A DNA stretch of 64,000 nt from positions 1,736,001 through 1,800,000 of the forward strand of contig NZ_JALEBH010000001.1 of the NCBI RefSeq assembly GCF_022758885.1, read 5' to 3'. Positions 7,800-16,360 of this stretch are shown one piece after another. Each line of letters opens with the position of its first letter. Position 1 is the stretch's first letter. This DNA comes from Sphingobium sp. BYY-5. Its GTDB lineage: Bacteria; Pseudomonadota; Alphaproteobacteria; Sphingomonadales; Sphingomonadaceae. Below the pieces are notes generated by a model. The model had not been told where the DNA came from and did no database searches. It saw only the letters and a program-made list of their open reading frames with translations. Both the position numbers and the translations under genes were made by a program.

Positions 7800-9110
7800 A
7801 TGTTCAAGCGCGGATCGGGCGCGGCGGGGGACGGTTTCGCCCGCATCCTGGCCAATACCGGCTGGCTGCTAGGCGGCAAGGGCGTGGGCGCGGTGCTGAG
7901 CCTGGCCTATCTCGCCATCGTCACCCGCACGCTGGGCGTGGCGGACTTCGGCCGCTTTGCGCTGGTGCTGAGCGCCGCCAACGTCATCAAGACGCTGGTG
8001 TCGTTCGATAGCTGGCAGATCGTCGTGCGCTACGGCCAGCCGCATCTGACCGAGGGGAATGGCGACGCGCTGAACCGCGTGCTGCGCTTCTGCATCCTGA
8101 TCGACCTAGCCTCGGCTGTTGCAGGCGGCATCATCGCTGCGGCCATCATCCTGCTCTTCGGTGATCTGCTGGGACTGGGCGCGGGCATGGGATGGCCGGT
8201 GTGGCTGTTCTGCATGGTGATGATGATTACCATCCGTTCCAGCCCGACCGGCATATTGCGCCTGTTCGACCGCTTCGATTCGGCCGCCTTCGCCGAAACC
8301 ATGATCCCGGTCGGGCGGATGATCGGCGCGGGCGTCGCGCTGGCGTTGATGCCCAGCATCACTGGCTTCCTCATCGCCTGGGGCTTTGCCGAACTGCTCT
8401 GCGCCCTCAGTTACTGGCAACTGGCGCTGAAGGTCGGGCGCGGGCGGATCGGCCGCTGGCGCGCGGGCCGGGCGCTGGACGCGCGGACGGAAAATCCCGG
8501 CATCATCGGTTTCCTTACCGCCACCAACCTCCAGACCAGCCTGTCGTCCATCGGCCAGCAGGTGGCGGTGCTGATCGTCGGCGCCTTTGTCGGGCCGATC
8601 GGCGCGGGCCTTTATCGCCTGGCCAACCAGCTCGCCAATTCGCTGACCAAGATTTCCAGCCTCCTCTCGCGCAGCATTTTCGTCGAGCTGGCGCGTACCA
8701 GCACGCACGGCAAAGAGGCGCTGGGCGCGCTGTTCCGGCGCACCAACCGATTGGCGCTGGTGGCGGGCGCGGTCATCATCGGCCTGATCCTGACCATAGG
8801 CCATCCGCTGCTGGGGCTGATCGCGGGCAAGGACTTCCTGCCCGCCTATCCCTTGCTGTTGATGCTGGGCATCGCCGCCTGCATCGACCTGATCGGCGTC
8901 AGCTATCGCCCGCTGCTGATGGCGACCGACCGGGCGGGCCTGTCGCTGCGCATCACTTTCGCCTCGACGCTGCTGCTGCTCGGCCTGCAATCGGCGCTGC
9001 TGCCGCTCTACGGCACGAAGGGTGCGGCGATGGCGAACATCGTCGCCTCGCTCGCCGGCTTTGCAATGATGGGCCTCGCCAGCCGCCGGGCCGTGGCGGA
9101 CAGCGGTTAA
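7800..9110 (+). CDS. polysaccharide/lipid-linked oligosaccharide flippase family protein
   Basis: This 436-residue, very hydrophobic protein has 12-14 predicted membrane helices and resembles the MATE-like Wzx/RfbX flippases, including the N-terminal G-L-L-G-G-K-G type segment and T-R-x-L-G-x-x-x-F-G after helix 1. It would move a lipid-linked precursor across the inner membrane. The ATG at 7800 is chosen; a GTG one codon earlier is possible. The open frame continues to 7614, but that part translates a palindromic repeat. It ends 3 bp from the convergent MobA-like gene. Together with the CDP-alcohol enzymes it suggests assembly of a surface glycan or phosphoglycan. The later Wzx at 47.4 kb is a separate paralogue. 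Confidence 0.8.
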   Translation: MFKRGSGAAGDGFARILANTGWLLGGKGVGAVLSLAYLAIVTRTLGVADFGRFALVLSAANVIKTLVSFDSWQIVVRYGQPHLTEGNGDALNRVLRFCILIDLASAVAGGIIAAAIILLFGDLLGLGAGMGWPVWLFCMVMMITIRSSPTGILRLFDRFDSAAFAETMIPVGRMIGAGVALALMPSITGFLIAWGFAELLCALSYWQLALKVGRGRIGRWRAGRALDARTENPGIIGFLTATNLQTSLSSIGQQVAVLIVGAFVGPIGAGLYRLANQLANSLTKISSLLSRSIFVELARTSTHGKEALGALFRRTNRLALVAGAVIIGLILTIGHPLLGLIAGKDFLPAYPLLLMLGIAACIDLIGVSYRPLLMATDRAGLSLRITFASTLLLLGLQSALLPLYGTKGAAMANIVASLAGFAMMGLASRRAVADSG

Positions 9111-9113
9111 CGG

Positions 9114-9896
9114 TTAGCGGCGCGCGAGAATCGCTTCGATCAGTTCCACATCGGCCGGCTTGTCGGCGTCGATGCAGGCTTCGGGACTGTCCATCGCCAC
9201 CAGCCGCGCGGTAAGGCCGAAGCGCCGCCCGATCCGCGCGATGCCGCCGCGCAGGGTCAAGATGCGCAGCAGCGCGCCGACCAGCGCGAACGGGCCGAAG
9301 GCGGAGAGTATCTTCCAGCCCTTCTTGCGGTCCTGCTCCACTTCCTGCCACAGCGCGATGACAGGGCGCGCCTTCGCGCTGCCGAACCAGAAGATATTCG
9401 CGCCCGACCACCAGCCATCGCGAAATTTGAGCCAGGTGCGCCGCGACTGCGGATAGCGCGCCAGCAGGGTCGCGCGCTCCACCATGGCGACGGCGATGTC
9501 CCCGCCCGTAGCTTCCGCCACGAACTGGTCCAACATCCCGGCGTCGAGCAGCACATGATCGGCGGTGGTGAGCAGCAGCGGAAAGGGCAGGTCGCCCGCC
9601 TCCATCAGCGCCAGCAGCGAGGAGGCGATCCCCTGCCCGCCCGTTTCGAACCGCACGCGCGGATGGGTGGCGAGCCAGGCGGTGGCGGGATCGGCGGCGA
9701 AGACGTCGGGGCGCTGGGTCAGCACGATCATCTGCCCGATGGCGGGATGATCCAGCAGCGCGCGCGCCGGGCGGTTTATCATCGGCTCGCCCGCGACCGG
9801 CGCGAGCGGCTTGACCGGCACACCGGCGGCGACGGCCAGGGGATCGGGAATGGGACGCGCGCCTGCCAGCAGGATGGCGGTGATGGGACCGGTCAT
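9114..9896 (-). CDS. MobA-like NTP transferase domain protein
   Basis: The 260-residue protein has the NTP transferase Rossmann fold. The N-terminal loop A-I-L-L-A-G-A-R is followed by V-K-P-L-A-P-V-A-G-E-P-M-I, where K is the usual substrate-binding lysine, and a metal-type T-T-A-D-H segment lies near residue 113. It resembles MobA/GlmU-like nucleotidyltransferases without being either. The reaction could be CTP- or GTP-dependent activation of an alcohol or sugar phosphate. The gene converges on the flippase with 3 bp between stops. It completes the cluster of nucleotide-activation enzymes of region 1. Confidence 0.78.
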   Translation of the reverse strand: MTGPITAILLAGARPIPDPLAVAAGVPVKPLAPVAGEPMINRPARALLDHPAIGQMIVLTQRPDVFAADPATAWLATHPRVRFETGGQGIASSLLALMEAGDLPFPLLLTTADHVLLDAGMLDQFVAEATGGDIAVAMVERATLLARYPQSRRTWLKFRDGWWSGANIFWFGSAKARPVIALWQEVEQDRKKGWKILSAFGPFALVGALLRILTLRGGIARIGRRFGLTARLVAMDSPEACIDADKPADVELIEAILARR

Positions 9897-10200
9897 CTCC
9901 GCGCTCTAGCGGAGCGGACGGAACGCGGGAAGCGGCTTATTGGAACAATGGAGGCGTTTACCAGCCCATCGGCAAGATAGCGAGCAACCATAATCCTCCC
10001 CCGGCGGGGCAGGGGAAACGCCTATGGAATACAGCTCTCTCTTCGTCACCCTGAACTCGTTTCAGGGTCCATTTCGCCTCCTGGACGGACGGTTCTTGGA
10101 GGCACGATGGATGCTGAAACAAGTTCAGCATGACGTTGTGTGTAAAGGGATGGACTCCCCCTTCCCTTACGGAAGAGGATTTCAGGTCCGGCAATCGCCC
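9897..10200. other. 304-bp intergenic region dominated by a palindromic repeat
   Basis: This is the only gap over 300 bp without a gene. It contains the two-arm element at 10044-10135 and a CG-rich inverted stretch (about 9994-10018). No convincing coding sequence or RNA gene is visible. Both flanking genes read leftward, so it also carries the promoter of the MobA-like gene, which I could not place. Confidence 0.6.
10044..10135. repeat. double-hairpin intergenic repeat
   Basis: Two 29-nt arms (10044-10072 and 10107-10135) are inverted relative to each other with five mismatches. Each arm also folds on itself (left core CCCTGAA...TTTCAGGG, right core TGCTGAA...TTCAGCA). The differences at arm positions 6-7 and 23-24 change together (CC/GG against TG/CA), so each small stem is kept. 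Confidence 0.7.
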
Positions 10201-11745
10201 TTATTTCCCGCTCGCCACCGGCGCGGCCGGGGCTTTTTGCGCGAAATTATCGTGCAAGCCGACGCGCAGCCCCTGATATTGGGCCAGCCTGGCGCGGAAG
10301 GCGGCGAGTTCACGCCCGGCAAGCTGCGCGGTGGTGGTGAACTTCACCGACAGCGGATTGACCGTCGCGCCGTTGCGGTAAAGCTCATAGTGGAGATGCG
10401 GGCCGGTCGACAGGCCGGTCGATCCGACATAGCCGATCACCTGCCCGCGCCGCACCCGCTGGCCGGGGACGGCGGCGATCCGGCTCATATGCGCATAGCC
10501 GGTGGCGAGGCCGCCGCCATGCTGGATGCGGACATAATTGCCATGGCCGCCATGCCGCCCGGCATAGGCGACGACGCCGTCGGTGACGGCATAGATGGGC
10601 GATCCGTAGCGGGCAGCGAAATCGATGCCCGCGTGCATCCTCGTATAGCCCAGGATCGGGTGACGGCGCATCCCGAAGCCCGACGACATGCGGCCCGCAA
10701 CAGGCGCGGCCAGCACACCGCGCCGCTCGCCCACGCCCGACGCCTCGAACCATTCGGTGCGGCCGTTGCTGGTCCATTTGAGCATGTCGATCGACTTGCC
10801 GCGCGCGCGCTTCAGGCCCGCATAGAGCAGGTCGCCCACCTCCACATCGCCGGTTTCGGCGTGCCGATATTCGGTGACAATATCGTAGCGGTCGCCCGCG
10901 CCGATATTGCCCAGATCGACCTGCTGCGCGATGACGCGCAGGAAGGCCTGCACCGCCTTGGGCGGGGCGCCCGCCGCACGGGCGGAACGATAGATGCTGT
11001 CACCCACCACGCCCTGGATGCGCAGCGGCGTATTGTCGACGCGGATGGGCAGTCGCTTGACCGACAGCGCGCCGCCCGCGCGGGTCAGTTCCAGCCCCAG
11101 GTCCAGCCGCGCGCGGAACGCCAGCTTGTCCAACGGCCGGGGCCGGTCACGGCTGGCGCGGCGGCCCAGGACGATGTCGAGCAGGGTGCCAGGCTTGACG
11201 CCCGCGTCGATGTCGCCGCCGACCATGGTCATGATGGTGGCGATGTCGCCGCTGCTGACCCCGGCGCGCGACAGGGCGCGGGGCAGCGTGTCGCTGCTGC
11301 CGACCTGCGCGCTGAGTTCGATCTGCGGGCGTTCGGGGGTTTCGCGCAATGGTTGGACCGCGTCGGTGGACCCCATGTGCCGGCCGCTGTCCGCGCCCAG
11401 CGCCAGCGGGGTTATCATCTGGCTGCGCACCTCGTCATATTGCGCGTCGTTCAGGGTCGGGCCGGGTGCGCCGGGCACGGGCCGGAAACCGGGCGAGAGA
11501 TAGAGGGCGGCGGCGCAGAGACCGAAACAGGTGGCAAGCCCGCGGAACCAGGTGAGGCTGCCGATGCGCTGGCCAAGGTCGGGGACCAGTTCCACATCCT
11601 CGGCCCAGTCGCGCAGACGGCTGCGCCAGTCCTGCGGCGGCGCCGGGGCTTTGCGGCGAGGCGAATCCGCCAGCCACAGGGATGCGGACGCACCGCCCTG
11701 CTGAGACCCGAACTGGCTTTCCTGAAACAAACCCGCGACCCCCAA
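10201..11745 (-). CDS. M23 family metallopeptidase (peptidoglycan endopeptidase-like), membrane anchored
   Basis: The 514-residue protein has a cytoplasmic N-terminus, one membrane segment near residues 65-85, a periplasmic middle domain (residues 145-330) that resembles OapA/MepM-type substrate-binding regions, and a C-terminal M23 LytM domain. Zinc ligands are visible as H371-A-G-I-D375 and the H450-L-H452 pair, with H419 in the G-Y-A-H motif, so it should be catalytically active. The start is a TTG at 11745, with an alternative TTG five codons downstream; no ATG exists in frame between the stop and this position. It is divergent from the helicase gene. Confidence 0.85.
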   Translation of the reverse strand: MGVAGLFQESQFGSQQGGASASLWLADSPRRKAPAPPQDWRSRLRDWAEDVELVPDLGQRIGSLTWFRGLATCFGLCAAALYLSPGFRPVPGAPGPTLNDAQYDEVRSQMITPLALGADSGRHMGSTDAVQPLRETPERPQIELSAQVGSSDTLPRALSRAGVSSGDIATIMTMVGGDIDAGVKPGTLLDIVLGRRASRDRPRPLDKLAFRARLDLGLELTRAGGALSVKRLPIRVDNTPLRIQGVVGDSIYRSARAAGAPPKAVQAFLRVIAQQVDLGNIGAGDRYDIVTEYRHAETGDVEVGDLLYAGLKRARGKSIDMLKWTSNGRTEWFEASGVGERRGVLAAPVAGRMSSGFGMRRHPILGYTRMHAGIDFAARYGSPIYAVTDGVVAYAGRHGGHGNYVRIQHGGGLATGYAHMSRIAAVPGQRVRRGQVIGYVGSTGLSTGPHLHYELYRNGATVNPLSVKFTTTAQLAGRELAAFRARLAQYQGLRVGLHDNFAQKAPAAPVASGK

Positions 11746-11956
11746 GGGTATTTTCGTGACCGCCGACCCTGTTCTTCATGCCTTATGCGTCGACGGCGCC
11801 GTTGTGAACCCGGCAGGGTTAAAGTCAATTTAAGATGGGGCATCCCGAGTCGGACGCGGGGTGAAACGTGCGGCGGGTTCGACCGAAGCGCCAAAGAGGG
11901 CGGAACCGCTGTTTCCCCTTGCCCCGGCCTGCATCCTCCCCGACATAGGCCGCATC

Positions 11957-14548
11957 ATGGCTTCCTTCGCCCGCTCGCCCGTCACCGCTGTTCTTGGGCC
12001 TACCAACACCGGCAAAACCCATCTCGCGGTCGAGCGCATGTGCGGCCATTCGAGCGGCATGATGGGCTTTCCGCTGCGCCTGCTGGCGCGCGAAGTCTAT
12101 GAACGGGTGGTCGCGATCAAGGGCGCGAACCAGGTCGCGCTCATCACCGGCGAGGAAAAGATCGTGCCGCCGGGCGCGCGCTATTTTCTCTGCACGGCGG
12201 AGTCGATGCCGGTATCGGGTGATTACGCCTTCGTCGCGCTGGACGAGGCGCAACTGGGCGCAGACCCGGAACGCGGCCATATCTTCACCGACCGGCTGCT
12301 GCGGGCGCGGGGCCGTGAGGAAACGATGATCCTGGGGTCCGCCAGCATCAGCCGGGTGGTGAAGGCGCTGGTCCCGGATATCGAGATTATCGGCCGGCCG
12401 CGCTTTTCCACCCTCAGCTATGCGGGCGCCAAGAAGCTGTCGCGCCTGCCCAAACGCTCCGCCATCGTCGCCTTCTCCGCCGAGGAAGTCTATGCCGTGG
12501 CCGAAATGCTGCGCCGTTTCCGGGGCGGAGCGGCGGTGGTGATGGGCGCGCTCAGCCCTCGCACCCGCAACGCGCAGGTGCAGATGTTCCTGAATGGCGA
12601 GGTCGACTATCTGGTCGCGACCGACGCGATCGGCATGGGGCTGAACCTCGATGTCGCCCATGTGGCCTTCGCGTCCCTGCGCAAATATGACGGCCGCCGC
12701 ACCCGCCGCCTGACCGTCAGCGAAATGGCGCAAATCGCCGGGCGCGCCGGGCGGCATCACAAGGACGGCAGTTTCGGCAGCCTGGGCGGCGAGGATGGCG
12801 ACGCCGCCTTCACCCCCCAAGAGATCGAAGCGATCGAAGCGCACCGCTTCCCGCCGGTCGAGCAGCTATTCTGGCGCAGCGGCACGCCGCGCACCGACCG
12901 GCTCGACCATCTGCTGTTCGATCTGGAGCAGAAGCCCGAACGTCCCGAACTGCGCGCCGCCCCCGAAGCGGTGGATCTCGCCGTGCTGCGGCGGATGGCC
13001 GACGATCCCCTCGTTATCGAACGGACCAAGGGCAACCGGCAGGTGGAACGGCTCTGGGCTGCCTGTGGCCTGCCTGATTTTCAGAAGCTGGGGGCGGAGC
13101 ATCATGGTCGCATCGTCGGCCGCATCTGGCGCTTCCTGTCCGAAGGGACCGGTCATATCCCGCGCGACTGGTTCGCCCAGAATCTGGCCCGGCTCGATTC
13201 GGTGCAGGGCGATATCGACACGCTGTCGGGCCGGATCGCGGGCGCGCGCACCTGGTCCTATATCGCCCATCGCGCCGATTGGCTGGCCCATCCGGCCGAA
13301 ATGGCCGAACGCACCCGCGCGCTGGAAGAGAAGCTGTCCGACGCCCTGCACGCCGCGCTAACGCAGCGTTTCGTGGACCGGCGCACCACTGTCCTGTTGC
13401 GCGATATCGGCCAGAATGCCAGCAATCTGCCCGTCACCGTGGAACAGGATGGAGCCGTCTGCGTCGATGGCGAAACGATCGGACGACTTGACGGCTTTCG
13501 ATTCTCGGTCGATCCCGCTACGCGGCATCAAGATCGAAAGATGCTGTTGGCGGCCGCGGAACGGCGCCTTGGAAAGGTATTGCGAGTGAAGGCTGACGAA
13601 CTGGTTGCTGCGGCGGATGCGGATTTCGCGTTGCTGGACGAAGCGGGACAGGCGCCGGGAATCGCCTGGGGCGAAACGCCGGTAGCGGCGCTGTTGACGG
13701 GAGCCGGCCTGCTGGCGCCCGAAATCCGGCTGGATCGCGCGCTGCTGAGCCTGGGCCAGGATGTCCAGAAGCAGGTTATCACCCGCCTCGCCGCCTGGTT
13801 CGAGGCGCAGAAGCAGAAGCATCTGCTACCGCTGGTGAAGATGGCCGAGAGCGCGGCCGATCCGGCGGTTCCGCCCGTCGTGCGCGCCGTCTTCGCACAG
13901 CTCGCCGACGCGGGCGGCCTGATCGCGCGGACCGATCTTGATTCGGCGCTCGGCCATCTGGACAAGGAACAGCGCCATTTGCTGCGCAAGGCAGGCATCG
14001 ATATCGGCGTGCTCGACATCTATCATCCCGGCCTGCTGAAGCCCGGCGCGGCGCGCTGGCGTTCTGCGCTGCTGGCCGCGCGCATCGCCAAGCCCTGCCT
14101 GCCGCTGCCCCAGCCCGGTCTCACCTTGATCCCGGCGGGTGAAAAGCCTGCGCAGATGGGCGCGCGAATCGCTGGCTTCCGTGGGTTCGGCGAACAGATG
14201 CTGCGCATCGACATGGCCGAACGCATGGCCCGCACCGCGCATGAAGCGATCGCCAAGGGCGAGGCATTCACCCCGACCAGCCCGCAGATCGTGTCGCTGG
14301 GGCTGCTGGAGCCGGCCTTCCTGCAACTGATGCGGCTCGCCGGCTTCCGCCCGGTCGAGGCGGCAGCGGAGGGCGGCCCCAACTGGGCGTTCAAGGGGCG
14401 ACAGAAGGCACGGCCCGATCGTCCGCAGCAAGCGCGCGGGCCGAAGCGTGACGCCCCCAGCCCGCGTGCAGCTGCGCCGAGCGCCGCCGCGCCCGCCACC
14501 AGCAATGCCTTTGCGGGTCTCGCCGAACTGCTGGGCCGCAATGGCTGA
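11957..14548 (+). CDS. SUV3-like DExx-box RNA/DNA helicase
   Basis: The 863-residue protein resembles the mitochondrial SUV3 helicase of the RNA degradosome and its alphaproteobacterial relatives. Walker A is G14-P-T-N-T-G-K20-T; motif II is D96-E-A-Q. Motif VI is the Q-I-A-G-R-A-G-R segment. The C-terminal third is a basic, Pro/Arg/Ala-rich tail (from about residue 805). ATG 11957 is used; a GTG at 11861 would add 32 residues that do not look like the family. Its end overlaps the S4 gene by 8 bp, so the two are co-translated. Confidence 0.9.
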   Translation: MASFARSPVTAVLGPTNTGKTHLAVERMCGHSSGMMGFPLRLLAREVYERVVAIKGANQVALITGEEKIVPPGARYFLCTAESMPVSGDYAFVALDEAQLGADPERGHIFTDRLLRARGREETMILGSASISRVVKALVPDIEIIGRPRFSTLSYAGAKKLSRLPKRSAIVAFSAEEVYAVAEMLRRFRGGAAVVMGALSPRTRNAQVQMFLNGEVDYLVATDAIGMGLNLDVAHVAFASLRKYDGRRTRRLTVSEMAQIAGRAGRHHKDGSFGSLGGEDGDAAFTPQEIEAIEAHRFPPVEQLFWRSGTPRTDRLDHLLFDLEQKPERPELRAAPEAVDLAVLRRMADDPLVIERTKGNRQVERLWAACGLPDFQKLGAEHHGRIVGRIWRFLSEGTGHIPRDWFAQNLARLDSVQGDIDTLSGRIAGARTWSYIAHRADWLAHPAEMAERTRALEEKLSDALHAALTQRFVDRRTTVLLRDIGQNASNLPVTVEQDGAVCVDGETIGRLDGFRFSVDPATRHQDRKMLLAAAERRLGKVLRVKADELVAAADADFALLDEAGQAPGIAWGETPVAALLTGAGLLAPEIRLDRALLSLGQDVQKQVITRLAAWFEAQKQKHLLPLVKMAESAADPAVPPVVRAVFAQLADAGGLIARTDLDSALGHLDKEQRHLLRKAGIDIGVLDIYHPGLLKPGAARWRSALLAARIAKPCLPLPQPGLTLIPAGEKPAQMGARIAGFRGFGEQMLRIDMAERMARTAHEAIAKGEAFTPTSPQIVSLGLLEPAFLQLMRLAGFRPVEAAAEGGPNWAFKGRQKARPDRPQQARGPKRDAPSPRAAAPSAAAPATSNAFAGLAELLGRNG

Positions 14549-14831
14549 GACGATCACCGGCCATGCGCCGGCGCTGCGGATCGACAAATTCCTGTGGTTC
14601 ACGCGCCTGTCCAAGAGCCGGTCGACCGCGCAGAAACTGGCGGAGGACGGCCATATCCGCCTTAACGGCCGCCGCATCGACCGCGCCCATGCCCCGGTGC
14701 GCCCAGGCGACCTCATCACCTTTCCCCATTTGGAAGCCGTGCGCGTGGTGCGCGTCATCCACCTCCCCACCCGCCGAGGCCCCACCCCCGAAGCCCACGC
14801 CTGCTACGAGGAACTGACGGTCGGAGGATAG
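14541..14831 (+). CDS. S4-domain RNA-binding protein, Hsp15-like
   Basis: The 96-residue protein is almost entirely an S4 RNA-binding domain (residues 7-75), with R-I-D-K-F-L-W-F at the start and G-H-I-R-L-N-G-R-R-I in the core. Family members such as Hsp15 bind stalled 50S subunits. It overlaps the helicase gene (start at 14541, helicase stop ends at 14548); helicase plus S4 is a recurring alphaproteobacterial pair and suggests shared RNA work. There is no signal or TM segment. Confidence 0.88.
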   Translation: MAETITGHAPALRIDKFLWFTRLSKSRSTAQKLAEDGHIRLNGRRIDRAHAPVRPGDLITFPHLEAVRVVRVIHLPTRRGPTPEAHACYEELTVGG

Positions 14832-15006
14832 GGCGGACGATGCGGTCGACCGGCCTCATGTAAAACAGGACCATGTGACGGTGTGAACTTCCGAGTCGCG
14901 CTGCTCGAAACCGTCCCTAAACCCCCGGCAACAATATCCTCATTGACCTTCGCACGCGCCGGGCATAGCAGGGCCGCGTTTTTCCAAACGATAGAGTGCC
15001 CAGACA

Positions 15007-15345
15007 ATGACCTATGTCGTGACCGACAACTGCATCCGCTGCAAATATATGGATTGCGTCGAGGTCTGCCCCGTGGACTGTTTCTACGAGGGAGAGAATA
15101 TGCTGGTCATCAATCCCAACGAATGTATCGATTGCGGCGTGTGCGAACCCGAATGCCCGGCCGAGGCGATTCTGCCCGATACCGAGAACGGCCTGGAAAA
15201 ATGGCTGGAGCTGAACACCAAATTCTCCGCCGAATGGCCCAACATCACGGTGAAGGGCGACGCCCCCGCCGATGCCGAGGCAATGAACGGCGTCGAGAAC
15301 AAGCTGGAGCAGTTTTTCTCGCCGGAACCAGGCTCCGGCAACTGA
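15007..15345 (+). CDS. fdxA: 7Fe ferredoxin
   Basis: The 112-residue protein has the full ligand set of a [3Fe-4S][4Fe-4S] ferredoxin. C9, C17 and C50 match the 3Fe-4S ligands and C21, C40, C43 and C46 the 4Fe-4S ligands, using the Azotobacter FdI pattern; C12 corresponds to the extra free cysteine. The C-terminal extension of about 50 residues is typical of the alphaproteobacterial FdxA. It would be a low-potential electron carrier. A TTGACC-like -35 sits at 14943, but the -10 is unclear. A hairpin follows at 15388-15419. Confidence 0.95.
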   Translation: MTYVVTDNCIRCKYMDCVEVCPVDCFYEGENMLVINPNECIDCGVCEPECPAEAILPDTENGLEKWLELNTKFSAEWPNITVKGDAPADAEAMNGVENKLEQFFSPEPGSGN

Positions 15346-15387
15346 TCCGGGCGGCCCCGCGCCGCCTCTCTAGCGTTCCAAATTACG

Positions 15388-15419
15388 CCACACCCCCAGA
15401 CTTTGTGTCTAGGGGTGGT
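15388..15419 (+). terminator. probable terminator after fdxA
   Basis: An imperfect stem with paired AGAC/GTCT and CCCC/GGGG blocks is followed by AATTTTG. It is 42 bp after the fdxA stop. One mismatch and a bulged A weaken it, and the T-tract is short. Confidence 0.5.
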
Positions 15420-15591
15420 AATTTTGTTACGAATCTGCTAAATAGCGCCACAACGGTCGGATATCCCCGATTCCGGCCCTGGAGAATAAGCTTCATGTCT
15501 TGACGGGTCGCGCCGTGGACATCCCGGCATATGGGTTTTGCACATCTGCCTCACGGCGGCCCGTTCCCCAGTTGAATTGGAAAGGTATCAA

Positions 15592-16119
15592 ATGGCTGCC
15601 AAGGCGCTGTCCTTTGACGTTGGTGATTATGTCGTTTATCCCAAGCACGGTGTGGGCCGTGTGATCGAACTCCAAAAGGAGCAGATCGCCGGCATGGACC
15701 TGGAGCTTTACGTACTCCGCTTCGAGAAAGAGCGTATGACGCTCCGCGTTCCGACGAACAAGGCCGAAGGTGTCGGTATGCGCAAGCTGTCCTCCAACAA
15801 GACGCTGGAGGAAGCGATGGAAACCCTGAAAGGCAAGCCGAAGGTGAAGCGCACCATGTGGTCGCGCCGCGCCCAGGAATATGAAGCCAAGATCAATTCG
15901 GGCGACCTGGTGTCGATCGCCGAAGTGACCCGCGACCTGTTCCGCGCCGACGACCAGCCGGAGCAGAGCTATTCCGAACGCCAGATTTTCGAAGCGGCAT
16001 CCAGCCGCCTCGCCCGCGAACTGGCGGCAATGGAAGAGACTGACGAGCCGAGCGCGCTCAAGAAGATCCTCCGCATCCTCAACGAGGCTGCGCCCAAATA
16101 CGTCAAGATCGAAGGCTAA
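15592..16119 (+). CDS. CarD family transcription regulator
   Basis: The 175-residue protein is CarD/CdnL-like: residues 8-70 form the RNA-polymerase-interacting domain with the G-D-Y-V-V-Y-P-x-H-G-V-G segment, and the C-terminal helical part carries the basic W-S-R-R segment used in DNA binding at the transcription bubble. Such proteins bind the RNAP beta subunit and stabilise open complexes, often for rRNA and growth genes. ATG 15592 follows GGAAAGG. It stands alone, 246 bp after fdxA and with its own strong terminator. Confidence 0.95.
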   Translation: MAAKALSFDVGDYVVYPKHGVGRVIELQKEQIAGMDLELYVLRFEKERMTLRVPTNKAEGVGMRKLSSNKTLEEAMETLKGKPKVKRTMWSRRAQEYEAKINSGDLVSIAEVTRDLFRADDQPEQSYSERQIFEAASSRLARELAAMEETDEPSALKKILRILNEAAPKYVKIEG

Positions 16120-16149
16120 GGCCTTTCGATCCGTATCCAGGACGATATA

Positions 16150-16187
16150 AAAAGGGGCGTTCCAGTCAGTCTGGAGCGCCCTTTTTT
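16150..16187 (+). terminator. Rho-independent terminator of the CarD gene
   Basis: An 11-bp stem (GGGCGTTCCAG with CTGGAGCGCCC, one G-T pair) and a five-base loop are followed by six T. The upstream side is A-rich, so the stem can extend. It is 30 bp after the CarD stop. Confidence 0.9.
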
Positions 16188-16250
16188 CGTGCCGGGGCTT
16201 TAAGCCTGCGCATCGATCCGCGCCGAGTAGGGTTCATCAAATTTTTCTGG

Positions 16251-16320
16251 TTGTTCCCCGGCGCAGGCCGGGGTCCGACTCCACAGCTTGAACTGGACCC
16301 CGGCCTGCGCCGGGGAACAA
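16251..16320. repeat. palindromic repeat, 26-bp perfect arms
   Basis: Arms 16251-16276 and 16295-16320 are exact inverted copies (core TTCCCCGGC). Each arm has its own internal stem CCCCGGC/GCCGGGG around the loop GCAG. A close relative, with loop GAAG, is at 63004-63072. It lies in the gap after the CarD terminator. Confidence 0.85.
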
Positions 16321-16360
16321 CGCGCTTGCTGCGATGAGTCATAGTCATCCCATCCTGGCA

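Noticed and set aside
10024..12102. 692-codon plus-strand open frame
   Set aside because: It covers a repeat and the antisense of the M23 peptidase gene; the peptidase has clear zinc motifs.
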